Positions 15,654-23,890 of a stretch of 64,000 nucleotides of DNA are shown piece after piece. Origin of the DNA: Jejuia sp040720935 (lineage in GTDB: Bacteria; Bacteroidota; Bacteroidia; Flavobacteriales; Flavobacteriaceae); the NCBI RefSeq assembly GCF_040720935.1, contig NZ_JBFDAE010000004.1:186001-250000 (forward strand). The letters run 5' to 3'. The notes beneath the pieces are model-generated. The model saw only the letters and a program-made list of their open reading frames with translations, made no database searches and was not told the DNA's origin. Every line of letters starts with the position of its first letter. Within the stretch, counting starts at the first letter, position 1. Position numbers and translations under genes: made by a program.

Positions 15654-18650
15654 ATGAAATACGATTTCAGGAGAATAGAAAAAGATTGGCAAAAATATTG
15701 GGCAGACAATCAAACGTTTAAAGCCGAAAACAAAAGCGATAAACCAAAGTATTACGTGTTGGATATGTTCCCTTACCCGAGTGGTGCGGGGTTACACGTT
15801 GGACATCCATTAGGCTATATTGCTTCAGATATTTATGCACGTTACAAACGTCATCAAGGGTTCAATGTGTTGCATCCCCAAGGGTATGATTCTTTTGGAT
15901 TGCCTGCGGAACAATATGCGATTCAAACAGGGCAACACCCAGCAATTACTACTGCCGAAAATATTAAAACCTATCGTCGTCAATTGGATCAAATAGGATT
16001 TTCATTCGATTGGTCTCGTGAGGTGAGAACTTCAGATCCGAGTTATTACAAATGGACACAATGGATTTTTATTCAATTGTTCAATTCATGGTATAATAAT
16101 GAAAGTGATAAAGCTGAAGATATTTCAACATTAGAGACTATTTTTTCTTTGGAAGGAAATGCAACTGTAAATGCCGTTTGTGATGATACTATAGAACCGT
16201 TTTCTGCTGAAGAATGGAATAGTTTTGATTCGAAAAAACAACAACAAATATTATTACAATATAGATTAACCTATTTAGCCGAAACCGAAGTCAACTGGTG
16301 CCCTGCTTTAGGAACGGTTTTAGCAAATGATGAAATTGTAAACGGAGTTTCAGAACGTGGCGGACATCCCGTAATTAGAAAAAAAATGACCCAATGGAGC
16401 ATGCGTATTTCTGCCTATGCAGAACGTTTGTTGAAAGGATTGGACAAAATAGATTGGACAGATGCCTTAAAGGAAAGTCAGCGTAACTGGATTGGAAAAT
16501 CGGTTGGTGCAAGCGTGTCGTTTAACGTCATTGCGAGTGAAACGAAGCAATCTCATCAAATAGAAGTCTTTACAACAAGACCCGACACAATTTTCGGCGT
16601 TAGTTTTATGACTTTGGCACCAGAGCATGATTTGGTGCAACAAATAACAACGCCTGAGCAAAAGGAAGCTGTTGACGCTTACATTGAAGCTACTGCAAAA
16701 CGTAGTGAGCGCGATAGAATGGCTGATGTAAAAACCATTTCTGGAGTGTTTACTGGGGCTTACGCGATTCATCCGTTTACAGAAAAGTTAATTCCGATTT
16801 GGATTGGCGATTATGTTTTGGCTGGTTATGGTACTGGAGCAGTCATGTCTGTACCATGTGGCGATGAGCGCGATTATGCCTTTGCAAAACATTTCAATAT
16901 CCCAATCCCTAATATTTTCGATGGTGTTGATATTTCAGAAGAAGCGTTTTCAGATAAAGCAAAAACCGTTATTGGTAATAGTGATTTCCTAAACGGAATG
17001 AACTATAAAAAAGCGACCAAACGTGCTATTTACGAATTGGAAAAAATAGGACAAGGCGAAGGTAAAACCAATTACCGTTTGCGTGATGCGGTGTTTAGTC
17101 GTCAGCGTTATTGGGGCGAACCATTTCCAGTATATTATGATGAGAGCGGGATGCCTCAAATGATAGACAAACAATTTTTACCCATAGAATTGCCAGAAGT
17201 TGAAAAATATTTACCAACCGAAACAGGTGAGCCACCATTAGGCAATGCCAAGAAATGGCATTGGTTGCAGTACGGCGATAAAGCAGAAATAGTTTCTAAA
17301 GAGGAGTTTGAGAATTCCTCCCCCGTGGGGAGGTTAGGAGGGGCTCTAGAATTGAACACCATGCCTGGGTGGGCAGGAAGTTCGTGGTACTTTAACCGCT
17401 ATATGGATCCTGACAACCCAAATGAAATCGCTTCAAAAGAAGCAATGGATTATTGGAAAGATGTCGATTTATACATTGGCGGCAGCGAACACGCCACAGG
17501 ACATTTATTATACTCTCGTTTTTGGCAAAAATTCTTGTTTGATAAAGGCGTTGTGCCAGTTGACGAGTATGCTAAAAAGTTGATTAACCAAGGGATGATT
17601 TTGGGGACTAGTGCTTTTGTACACAATTTTTTTGGGTCTAGAAGGTATCCGAAATTATTTATTTCGGAATCCTACTATAAAATGTATAAAGATGATCCTA
17701 ATTTAGTTCATACGAAACTTGAGACTATGCATAAAGGAAGTAATCGAGCTTATGAGCCCTATATTGATTACGATATGGATATAGCATTGATGCATGCGGA
17801 TGTTTCCTTAGTTAATTCATCTGATGAACTAGATGTAGAGGGATTTAAAAGATGGAGGCCAGAGTATAAGGACGCAATTTTTATTGGTGAAAAAGGAGAA
17901 ATTATTGAAAATGGAAAAGGTGTTTATAAAGTAAGTAGAGACGTAGAAAAAATGTCCAAATCAAAATACAACGTCGTCAACCCAGACGACATTGTTTCAG
18001 ATTATGGCGCAGACAGCTTACGTCTCTACGAAATGTTTTTAGGGCCATTAGAGCAATACAAACCATGGAATACCGCAGGTATCACAGGAGTTCACAATTT
18101 CCTAAAAAAATTGTGGAAACTATACCACCAAGGAGAAAACGGCAGTTTTTACGTTGACTCTTCCCCTTTGGGGAAGTCGGATGGGGATAGGGAGGCTCTT
18201 AAAACACTTCATAAAACCATTAAAAAGGTTCAAGAAGATATCGAGAATTTCTCTTTTAATACTTCGGTATCAACCTTTATGATTGCTGCCAATGAGTTAA
18301 CCGCTCAAAAATGTACTTCAAAAGAAATTTTAGAACCCTTATTGATTTTATTATCGCCATATGCACCACATATTGCTGAAGAATTATGGAGCAAATTAGG
18401 ACATAGCGGTTCAATTTCAACAGCACCTTTCCCAAAATTCGACGCCAATCATTTGGTAGAAAGCAGTAAAAATTACCCAATTTCATTTAATGGTAAAATG
18501 CGTTTCACAATGGAATTACCATTAGATTTGAGTAAAGACGACATTGAAAAAGCGGTTCTGGCAAACGAAAAAACACAAGAACAGTTAGCAGGACGTACCC
18601 CTAAAAAGGTCATTGTAGTGCCTGGAAAAATTGTAAACATCGTAGGATAA
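15654..18650 (+). CDS. leuS: Leucyl-tRNA synthetase with three in-frame repeat-derived insertions
   Basis: 998 residues from ATG at 15654 (MKYDFRRIEKDWQKYW); the open frame extends upstream into the palindromic repeat but that part is not protein. HIGH motif in FPYPSGAGLHVGHPLGY, CP1 editing domain around FTTRPDTIFGVSFMTLAPEHD, MPGWAGSSWYF, and KMSKS in EKMSKSKYNVVNPDDIV. It charges tRNA-Leu and edits mischarged amino acids. It is somewhat longer than typical relatives: three stretches (VIASETKQSHQ, SSPVGRLGGAL, SSPLGKSDGDREA) are encoded by dispersed repeats at 16526, 17317 and 18160, all in presumed surface linkers. DUF4286 follows directly. Confidence 0.95.
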   Translation: MKYDFRRIEKDWQKYWADNQTFKAENKSDKPKYYVLDMFPYPSGAGLHVGHPLGYIASDIYARYKRHQGFNVLHPQGYDSFGLPAEQYAIQTGQHPAITTAENIKTYRRQLDQIGFSFDWSREVRTSDPSYYKWTQWIFIQLFNSWYNNESDKAEDISTLETIFSLEGNATVNAVCDDTIEPFSAEEWNSFDSKKQQQILLQYRLTYLAETEVNWCPALGTVLANDEIVNGVSERGGHPVIRKKMTQWSMRISAYAERLLKGLDKIDWTDALKESQRNWIGKSVGASVSFNVIASETKQSHQIEVFTTRPDTIFGVSFMTLAPEHDLVQQITTPEQKEAVDAYIEATAKRSERDRMADVKTISGVFTGAYAIHPFTEKLIPIWIGDYVLAGYGTGAVMSVPCGDERDYAFAKHFNIPIPNIFDGVDISEEAFSDKAKTVIGNSDFLNGMNYKKATKRAIYELEKIGQGEGKTNYRLRDAVFSRQRYWGEPFPVYYDESGMPQMIDKQFLPIELPEVEKYLPTETGEPPLGNAKKWHWLQYGDKAEIVSKEEFENSSPVGRLGGALELNTMPGWAGSSWYFNRYMDPDNPNEIASKEAMDYWKDVDLYIGGSEHATGHLLYSRFWQKFLFDKGVVPVDEYAKKLINQGMILGTSAFVHNFFGSRRYPKLFISESYYKMYKDDPNLVHTKLETMHKGSNRAYEPYIDYDMDIALMHADVSLVNSSDELDVEGFKRWRPEYKDAIFIGEKGEIIENGKGVYKVSRDVEKMSKSKYNVVNPDDIVSDYGADSLRLYEMFLGPLEQYKPWNTAGITGVHNFLKKLWKLYHQGENGSFYVDSSPLGKSDGDREALKTLHKTIKKVQEDIENFSFNTSVSTFMIAANELTAQKCTSKEILEPLLILLSPYAPHIAEELWSKLGHSGSISTAPFPKFDANHLVESSKNYPISFNGKMRFTMELPLDLSKDDIEKAVLANEKTQEQLAGRTPKKVIVVPGKIVNIVG
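16526..16554 (+). repeat. Dispersed repeat in leuS, CGTCATTGCGAG type
   Basis: CGTCATTGCGAGTGAAACGA followed by AGCAATCTC, a motif common as an intergenic repeat in Bacteroidota, here read in frame (VIASETKQS) just before the editing-domain strand IEVFTTRPDTIF. Confidence 0.7.
17317..17346 (+). repeat. GC-rich dispersed repeat in leuS
   Basis: CCTCCCCCGTGGGGAGG followed by TTAGGAGGGGCTC, similar to the intergenic element at 1890-1917, read in frame as SSPVGRLGGAL immediately before LELNTMPGWAGSSWYF. Confidence 0.7.
18160..18197 (+). repeat. Second GC-rich dispersed repeat in leuS
   Basis: CTTCCCCTTTGGGGAAG followed by TCGGATGGGGATAGGGAGGC, read in frame as SSPLGKSDGDREA before the helix TLHKTIKKVQEDIENFSF. 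Confidence 0.65.
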
Positions 18651-18974
18651 ATGTATATATACAACGTCACCGTAAATATTGAAGCGTCCATTCACGACGA
18701 ATGGCTAACCTGGATAAAAGAACATATTCCACAAGTTTTAGCGACAGGAAAGTTTGAAAAAGCAACCCTTACGAAAGTTTTGGTAGAAGAAGATATGGGA
18801 GCTGTTACCTATTCTATTCAGTACAGGTCGTATTCCAGAGAAGCATTAGATGCCTATTATAAAGAAGATGCCGATACATTAAGAACTGAAGGCTTAAAAA
18901 AGTTTGCCGATAAAATGTTGTCTTTTAGAACAGAGCTTCAAATTATTGATGAATATACCGTGAATTTTAAGTAA
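18651..18974 (+). CDS. DUF4286 protein
   Basis: 107 residues. MYIYNVTVNIEASIHDEWLTWIKEHIPQVLATGKF and YSIQYRSYSREALDAYYKEDADTLRTEG are the DUF4286 signatures. It is a small ferredoxin-like alpha/beta domain (dimeric alpha-beta barrel type). Its ATG follows the leuS stop with no spacer, so it is translationally coupled. Function unknown. Confidence 0.88.
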   Translation: MYIYNVTVNIEASIHDEWLTWIKEHIPQVLATGKFEKATLTKVLVEEDMGAVTYSIQYRSYSREALDAYYKEDADTLRTEGLKKFADKMLSFRTELQIIDEYTVNFK

Positions 18975-18981
18975 TTAGTGG

Positions 18982-19014
18982 AGACCCTTCAGGTTTTAAA
19001 AACCTGAAGGGTCT
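18982..19014. repeat. Dispersed palindrome, CCCTTCAGG type
   Basis: AGACCCTTCAGGTTTT and AAAACCTGAAGGGTCT form an almost complete inverted repeat, followed by GAAAAC as at 3103. It may end the leuS transcript. Confidence 0.7.
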
Positions 19015-19028
19015 GAAAACAAACAAAG

Positions 19029-19053
19029 CTCTGCGCCTTGGCGACTTTGCGCG
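19029..19053 (+). repeat. Half-copy of the CTCTGCGCC...TTTGCG repeat before rsmA
   Basis: CTCTGCGCCTTGGCGACTTT then GCGCG, related to the right arm at 15615-15640; its end is 13 bases from the rsmA ATG, the same distance as the repeat arm before leuS. Confidence 0.65.
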
Positions 19054-19066
19054 ATAAAGAAAAACC

Positions 19067-19843
19067 ATGTCAGTAAACCCAAAAAAATTCTTAGGTCAGC
19101 ATTTTTTAAAAGATGAAAGTATCGCTGAAAAAATAGCGGACTCTCTTTCCTTAGAAGGCTACACCAATGTTTTGGAAATCGGTCCAGGCATGGGCGTACT
19201 TACCAAGTATTTGCTCAAAAAAAAAGCCACTACCTACGTTATAGAAATTGACAGGGAATCGGTAGCATATCTACAAGCCAATTACCTCAATTTAGCACCC
19301 AGAATCATAGAAAAGGACTTCTTGAAATTCGATTTAAACGAAGTATTTAAAGGAGAGCCTTTGGCAATCATCGGAAACTTCCCCTATAATATTTCTTCAC
19401 AAATCCTATTCAAAACTTTAGAGTTACGTGATCAAATTCCAGAATTTTCAGGGATGTTTCAAAAAGAAGTAGCCCAACGTATCTGTTCCAAAGAAGGCAA
19501 TAAAGTATATGGCATTTTATCGGTATTAACGCAAGCATTTTACAATGCAGAGTATTTATTTACCGTGCCGCCCACAGTCTTTAATCCGCCGCCAAGAGTA
19601 GATTCAGGCGTGTTACGACTTACCCGAAAAAAAGATTTTAGATTAGCTTGCGACGAAAAATTATTCTTCAAAGTCGTAAAAGCAGCCTTTCAGCAACGCC
19701 GAAAAACCATGCGTAATAGTTTAAAAACATTCGATTTATCTGATAATTTAAAAGCAAATGTTATCTTTGGCAGGCGTCCGGAACAATTGCAAGTTCAAGA
19801 GTTTGTAGAACTGACGCAATTGATAGAAAACGACCGAAAATAA
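19067..19843 (+). CDS. rsmA: 16S rRNA dimethyladenosine transferase
   Basis: 258 residues, KsgA/RsmA length. KKFLGQHFLKDESIAEKIA is the N-terminal signature, VLEIGPGMGVLTKYLL the SAM-binding loop, and IIGNFPYNISSQILFK the catalytic NxPY motif. PTVFNPPPRVDSGVLRL and FQQRRKTMRNSLK are the C-terminal RNA-binding parts. It dimethylates two adjacent adenines in helix 45 of 16S rRNA during small-subunit maturation. Confidence 0.97.
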   Translation: MSVNPKKFLGQHFLKDESIAEKIADSLSLEGYTNVLEIGPGMGVLTKYLLKKKATTYVIEIDRESVAYLQANYLNLAPRIIEKDFLKFDLNEVFKGEPLAIIGNFPYNISSQILFKTLELRDQIPEFSGMFQKEVAQRICSKEGNKVYGILSVLTQAFYNAEYLFTVPPTVFNPPPRVDSGVLRLTRKKDFRLACDEKLFFKVVKAAFQQRRKTMRNSLKTFDLSDNLKANVIFGRRPEQLQVQEFVELTQLIENDRK

Positions 19844-19853
19844 TAGAAGAACG

Positions 19854-19979
19854 ATGTCAGGTCGAGCAATTTTAATTTGAGGATAATCAAATTAAAATTG
19901 TATCGAGACTTAGTTGCTAGAGAAAATAAACAATAAGTTCTCGATACATCGCGCTTAGGCGTGACACTCGAACTGACAT
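19854..19979 (-). repeat. MITE-like repeat element, copy 1
   Basis: Terminal inverted repeats ATGTCAGGTCGAG (19854-19866) and CTCGAACTGACAT (19967-19979). Inside are AATTTTAATTTG against CAAATTAAAATT (19868-19899) and GTATCGAGA against TCTCGATAC. A second copy in the other orientation is at 22611-22733. No coding capacity. Confidence 0.75.
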
Positions 19980-20019
19980 ACATATATTTTCATAGAAACG
20001 CCTTTTAACAATCAAGTTG

Positions 20020-21393
20020 ATGGAAGAGGAAAAAGAAAACATACAATTTGAGCTAACGGATGCACTTTTAGAGCAAGTAGAGTTGCTTATTGAAGAACAA
20101 AACGATAAGGAACTTAAAAAACTACTAGACGAGTTTCACTATGCCGATATTGCCGAAATTTTAGATGAACTCAATCTAGAACAGGCAATCTATGTCATAA
20201 AATTGTTAGATTCTGAAACCACTTCAGACATCCTAATGGAACTCGATGAGGACAATCGAGAAAAGGTCTTAAAAAATCTTTCTGCCAAGGAAATTGCCGA
20301 AGAAGTTGAGGAGTTGGATACCGATGATGCGGCAGATATTATTGCAGAATTATCAGAAGAACGTCAACAAGCCGTAATAGACCAAATTGAAGACGAAGAG
20401 CACAAAGCCGAAATTACAGAGCTTTTAACCTATGATGAAGATACCGCAGGTGGACTCATGGCAAAAGAGTTGGTAAAGGTTTATGAAACTTGGACGGTTG
20501 CCGGTTGCATGCGCAGAATCCGTGGACAAGCCAAAGAAGTAACGCGTGTACATTCCATTTACGTCGTCAATAAGGAAGAAAAGTTGATTGGTCGCCTGTC
20601 CTTGAAAGATTTAATTGTTGCTAAAAGTGAGCAAAAAATATCAGATCTAGTAAAGGTTAATGTGGATTCCGTTAATGTAAATGATGATGTAGAAGCTGTG
20701 GCAAAAGTTATGGCAAAATACGATTTAGAGGCGATTCCGGTAGTTGATGAAAACCAAATACTTTTAGGCAGAATTACCATTGATGATATTGTAGATGTTC
20801 TAAAAGAAGAAGCCGATAAAGATTATCAAATGGCTGCAGGTTTAACAGGTGATGTGGAAGCGGATGATACAATTTTAGAACTCACGCGTGCACGTTTACC
20901 ATGGCTGTTTTTAGGTTTAGTTGGTGGTATAGGTGCGTTTTTAATCATGGAAGGTTTCGAAGGGCTTTTTACAGGAAAAGCAGTCGTTTTATTCTTTTTT
21001 ACACCGTTAATTGCAGCTATGGCGGGTAATGTAGGCGTACAATCTAGTGCTATTATCGTGCAAGGTTTGGCAAACGATGATGTCCGTGGAAGCGTCAATA
21101 GCCGATTGATAAAAGAAATGCTGCTCGCAGCCCTCAATGGTTTTATATTGGCCCTATTTCTGTTTTTGTTCGTGTGGGCTTTCAAAGGCGAAATCATAAC
21201 CGCATTAGCCATTTCGGTATCGCTCGTTGCAGTCATAATTGTTGCGGGACTTATCGGTACGTTTGTGCCATTATTTTTAAACAAACGTGGTATTGATCCA
21301 GCCATCGCCACAGGGCCATTCATCACTACAAGTAATGATATTTTAGGAATTCTGCTTTATTTCTGGATTGCTAAGATGATTTTAGGGATTTAG
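20020..21393 (+). CDS. mgtE: Magnesium transporter MgtE
   Basis: 457 residues from ATG at 20020 (MEEEKENIQFEL). The acidic N-domain (about 15-130, with repeated LDELDxxxA/D units such as LSAKEIAEEVEELDTDDAADIIAEL) and two CBS domains (about 135-260) form the Mg-sensing cytosolic gate. Five membrane helices follow from about residue 290 (LPWLFLGLVGGIGAFLI, PLIAAMAGNVGVQSSAIIVQGLA, FITTSNDILGILLYFWIA). It is a Mg2+ channel whose cytosolic domains close the pore when Mg2+ is high. Confidence 0.96.
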   Translation: MEEEKENIQFELTDALLEQVELLIEEQNDKELKKLLDEFHYADIAEILDELNLEQAIYVIKLLDSETTSDILMELDEDNREKVLKNLSAKEIAEEVEELDTDDAADIIAELSEERQQAVIDQIEDEEHKAEITELLTYDEDTAGGLMAKELVKVYETWTVAGCMRRIRGQAKEVTRVHSIYVVNKEEKLIGRLSLKDLIVAKSEQKISDLVKVNVDSVNVNDDVEAVAKVMAKYDLEAIPVVDENQILLGRITIDDIVDVLKEEADKDYQMAAGLTGDVEADDTILELTRARLPWLFLGLVGGIGAFLIMEGFEGLFTGKAVVLFFFTPLIAAMAGNVGVQSSAIIVQGLANDDVRGSVNSRLIKEMLLAALNGFILALFLFLFVWAFKGEIITALAISVSLVAVIIVAGLIGTFVPLFLNKRGIDPAIATGPFITTSNDILGILLYFWIAKMILGI

Positions 21394-21423
21394 CATTTTA
21401 TTCTTGGAATTTACCATTTAGTT

Positions 21424-21470
21424 TATTTGGGCGTTACCACAAGGGTCGGGCTTTCCACTATATCTTTCTG
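21424..21470 (-). repeat. Partial copy of the GGAAAGCC repeat element
   Basis: On the minus strand it reads GATATAGTGGAAAGCCCGAC then CCTTGTGGTAACGCCCAAATAAA, matching the second half of the element at 1765-1870. A CCCGAACTTGTTTCGG palindrome follows at 21480. Lies between mgtE and the dehydrogenase gene. Confidence 0.65.
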
Positions 21471-21569
21471 CGAAGCAGTCCCGAACTTGTTTCGGAATCT
21501 CGTTAATTAATTAACACTTCGTTTCAAACAATAATATTTGCTTTCTATAGCTTCACAAAAAGGATGCCG

Positions 21570-21603
21570 TTGCAATCCCTAACGCAAAAACATCGTATTT
21601 TTG
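21570..21603 (+). promoter_or_regulatory. Promoter of the hydroxyacid dehydrogenase gene
   Basis: TTG at 21570-21572 and TATTTTTG at 21596-21603 (23-base spacing) fit the flavobacterial -33/-7 promoter. The start codon is 18 bases downstream. Confidence 0.6.
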
Positions 21604-21620
21604 TAACCTAAGTTATTCAA

Positions 21621-22604
21621 ATGAAAGTTTTACACCTCGACACCAACCACGAATTACTAATAGACCAACTCAACGATTTAGGGTTTATAAACCATGAAGA
21701 TTACACCTCTTCAAAAGAAGACATAGAAGCAAAAATCCATGAGTACGATGGTTTTATTATCCGCAGTCGTTTCACAATAGATAAAACATTTTTAGATGCA
21801 GCAACAAATTTAAAATTCATAGGTCGCGTAGGTGCAGGGCTGGAAAACATAGATTGTGATTATGCCGAACAAAAGGGTGTTTATTTAATTTCAGCCCCAG
21901 AAGGCAATCGAAATGCAGTTGGTGAACATACTTTAGGGATGTTATTATCACTTTTCAACAAACTGAATAAAGCCGATGAAGAAGTACGACAAGGTAAATG
22001 GTTGCGAGAAGAAAATAGAGGTATAGAACTCGATGGAAAAACCGTCGGGCTTATAGGTTACGGCAACATGGGAAAAGCCTTTGCAAAAAAACTGCGCGGT
22101 TTTGATGTTGAAGTGTTGTGTTACGATATAAAAGATAACGTTGGCGATAACAACGCAACACAAGTCAGCTTAAAAGAATTTCAAGATAAGGTTGATGTTG
22201 TAAGCTTGCACACGCCGCAAACATCCCTAACACTTAATATGATGAATTCAGAATTCATCAATCAATTTAAAAAACCATTTTGGTTATTAAATACCGCCAG
22301 AGGAAAAAGCGTAGTCACTCAAGATTTAGTTTCAGCATTAAAATCTGGTAGAATTTTAGGAGCTGGATTGGATGTTTTGGAATACGAAAAAGCCTCTTTT
22401 GAAAACTTGTTCAAACCTTCTGTAATTGACGAATGTCACGCTGAGCGCAGTCGAAGTGCCATTGAAAACCTGCCCGAAGCTTTCCAATATTTAATACATT
22501 CAGAAAACGTAATATTATCACCTCACGTTGCAGGTTGGACGGTTGAAAGCAAAGAAAAATTAGCACAAACCATTGTTGATAAAATTAAAGCGAAATTTTG
22601 TTAG
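21621..22604 (+). CDS. D-2-hydroxyacid dehydrogenase with in-frame repeat insertion
   Basis: 327 residues. The Rossmann NAD-binding motif is GKTVGLIGYGNMGKAFAKKL. Active-site residues: Arg in LLNTARGKSVV, Glu in GLDVLEYEKASF and His in LSPHVAGWT. The family includes phosphoglycerate dehydrogenase (serine synthesis) and related reductases; the substrate is not fixed by sequence. The stretch VIDECHAERSRSAIENLPE, shortly before the catalytic histidine, is encoded by the dispersed repeat at 22434-22458 and is foreign to the fold. A loop insertion can leave the enzyme active, but it could be impaired. Confidence 0.88.
   Translation: MKVLHLDTNHELLIDQLNDLGFINHEDYTSSKEDIEAKIHEYDGFIIRSRFTIDKTFLDAATNLKFIGRVGAGLENIDCDYAEQKGVYLISAPEGNRNAVGEHTLGMLLSLFNKLNKADEEVRQGKWLREENRGIELDGKTVGLIGYGNMGKAFAKKLRGFDVEVLCYDIKDNVGDNNATQVSLKEFQDKVDVVSLHTPQTSLTLNMMNSEFINQFKKPFWLLNTARGKSVVTQDLVSALKSGRILGAGLDVLEYEKASFENLFKPSVIDECHAERSRSAIENLPEAFQYLIHSENVILSPHVAGWTVESKEKLAQTIVDKIKAKFC
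22434..22458 (+). repeat. Dispersed repeat in the dehydrogenase gene
   Basis: TGTCACGCTGAGCGCAGTCG then AAGTG, in frame as CHAERSRS. Same core as 6466 and 12134. Confidence 0.8.
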
Positions 22605-22610
22605 AATTAT

Positions 22611-22733
22611 CACTTCGAGTGTCACGCCAAAGCATGATGTCTCGAGAAGTTTTTTAAATTAGCTTAGAAGAATTTAATTTAACGAAAGGTTCTCGATACA
22701 ATGCTCCTATCGTCATATCACTCCCACTGACAT
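22611..22733 (+). repeat. MITE-like repeat element, copy 2
   Basis: Aligns with the reverse complement of 19854-19979: CACTTCGAGTGTCACGCC at the left, TCTCGAGAA and TTCTCGATACAATG internally, and CCACTGACATGA at the right. The central loop has diverged, but the ends and inner arms are conserved. Confidence 0.7.
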
Positions 22734-22751
22734 GAAAATCATCATAAATTA

Positions 22752-23162
22752 ATGAAGAAAACCATACTCGTTTTTTCACTACTTATTTTAGCATTGCTGC
22801 TTCTATTTCAATTTAGTAAGTACACTTTAATTAGTGGCGATTTAAGAATTGAATATGTTATGGCAATAATTGCTATTGTTTTTTTAAGCATCGGAATATT
22901 CATTAATAAGAAAACTCAAAAGCAACAACCGGTTTCCAATACTAAAATAGATCTTCAAAAAATTGAAGTATTAGGTATAAGTAAACGAGAATATGAAGTT
23001 TTAAGAGAAGTGGCTTTAGGATTATCCAATCAAGAAATAGCAGAAAAGTTATTTGTTTCAGAAAGCACCATAAAAACACATGTTTCTAATTTGCTTGTAA
23101 AGTTAAACGCAAAACGACGCACGCAGGCCATTCAAATTTCAAAAGAGCTGAATATTATTTAG
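22752..23162 (+). CDS. Membrane-anchored LuxR-type regulator
   Basis: 136 residues. Two hydrophobic segments at about 4-21 and 32-50 are followed by a short linker and a LuxR/NarL helix-turn-helix: ISKREYEVLREVALGLSNQEIAEKLFVSESTIKTHVSNLLVKL. It has no receiver domain, so it is not a classical response regulator; DNA binding from the membrane is likely. Similar small proteins are common in Bacteroidota. It sits upstream of the DUF4199 run and could regulate it. Confidence 0.82.
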   Translation: MKKTILVFSLLILALLLLFQFSKYTLISGDLRIEYVMAIIAIVFLSIGIFINKKTQKQQPVSNTKIDLQKIEVLGISKREYEVLREVALGLSNQEIAEKLFVSESTIKTHVSNLLVKLNAKRRTQAIQISKELNII

Positions 23163-23340
23163 ACTTTTTGTTTTTTATCACACCTCTAATTTTATTGCGC
23201 TTTTCCTTTTTGGAATTTGGAATTTTTTTCTTGGAATTTAAGACTAGCTCGTCAACCGAGATCAGTTTTTTTATTAGCTTTACCACTAAAGTCTTAGCAA
23301 TTTAGTACTTTAGTATGAGCCTCAATTCTACCAATCAAAC

Positions 23341-23348
23341 TACTTTTG
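23341..23348 (+). promoter_or_regulatory. Promoter -7 element (TACTTTTG) of the DUF4199 run
   Basis: TACTTTTG fits TAnnTTTG and is 27 bases before the ATG at 23376. Confidence 0.55.
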
Positions 23349-23375
23349 GTTTACGAATCAATACATAAGTTTAAA

Positions 23376-23882
23376 ATGAAACATACAGTATTTAAATACG
23401 GACTTTATGCATTAATAAGTGGTTTCGTGTTATTTGGCCTGCCTTTTTTTCTAGGGATGGGTGTAGATTTTGACTATGGAGAACTTATAGGCTACACGGC
23501 AATGGTACTTTCATTATTGTTTGTTTATTTCGGCATCAAACATTATCGAGATAAAGTAAACAACGGAAAAGTATCTTTAGGAAAGGCTATTGCAATCGGG
23601 ATGCTCATAGCCTTGTTTTCTGCCATAGGTGTTGCTGTTTTCGATTATATTTATACCAGCTATATAAATCCTGATTTTGCAAGTCAGTACTTAGAGTATT
23701 CCGTAAAAAAAATGAGCGAGACACTATCTGCTGAAGACCTAAAAGTTAAAACTACTGAATTAACGCAACAAATGAAAGATTATGGCAGTCCTGGTTTTAT
23801 GGCATTTATGATGTTTGCATCAGTTATAATTCTTGGATTTATAATTTCTTTAATTTCAGGGTTAATCCTTCAACGTAAATAA
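23376..23882 (+). CDS. DUF4199 membrane protein
   Basis: 168 residues from ATG at 23376 (MKHTVFKYGLYALISG); an upstream TTG frame extension lies in the promoter and is excluded. Four transmembrane helices (about 8-25, 37-54, 72-95, 140-165) with a central amphipathic stretch between helices 3 and 4. The DUF4199 family is common in Bacteroidota; function unknown. First gene of a closely spaced run to 25912. Confidence 0.82.
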   Translation: MKHTVFKYGLYALISGFVLFGLPFFLGMGVDFDYGELIGYTAMVLSLLFVYFGIKHYRDKVNNGKVSLGKAIAIGMLIALFSAIGVAVFDYIYTSYINPDFASQYLEYSVKKMSETLSAEDLKVKTTELTQQMKDYGSPGFMAFMMFASVIILGFIISLISGLILQRK

Positions 23883-23890
23883 AATAGATT

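Noticed and set aside
20826..21326. Long open frame opposite mgtE
   Set aside because: It mirrors the codon pattern of mgtE on the other strand and has no start signal or family features; a shadow frame.
23220..23340. Degenerate REP-like stretch (CTTTACCACTAAAG...)
   Set aside because: Arms are weak and do not match the CTAAGC/GCTTAG hairpins around the RAYT.
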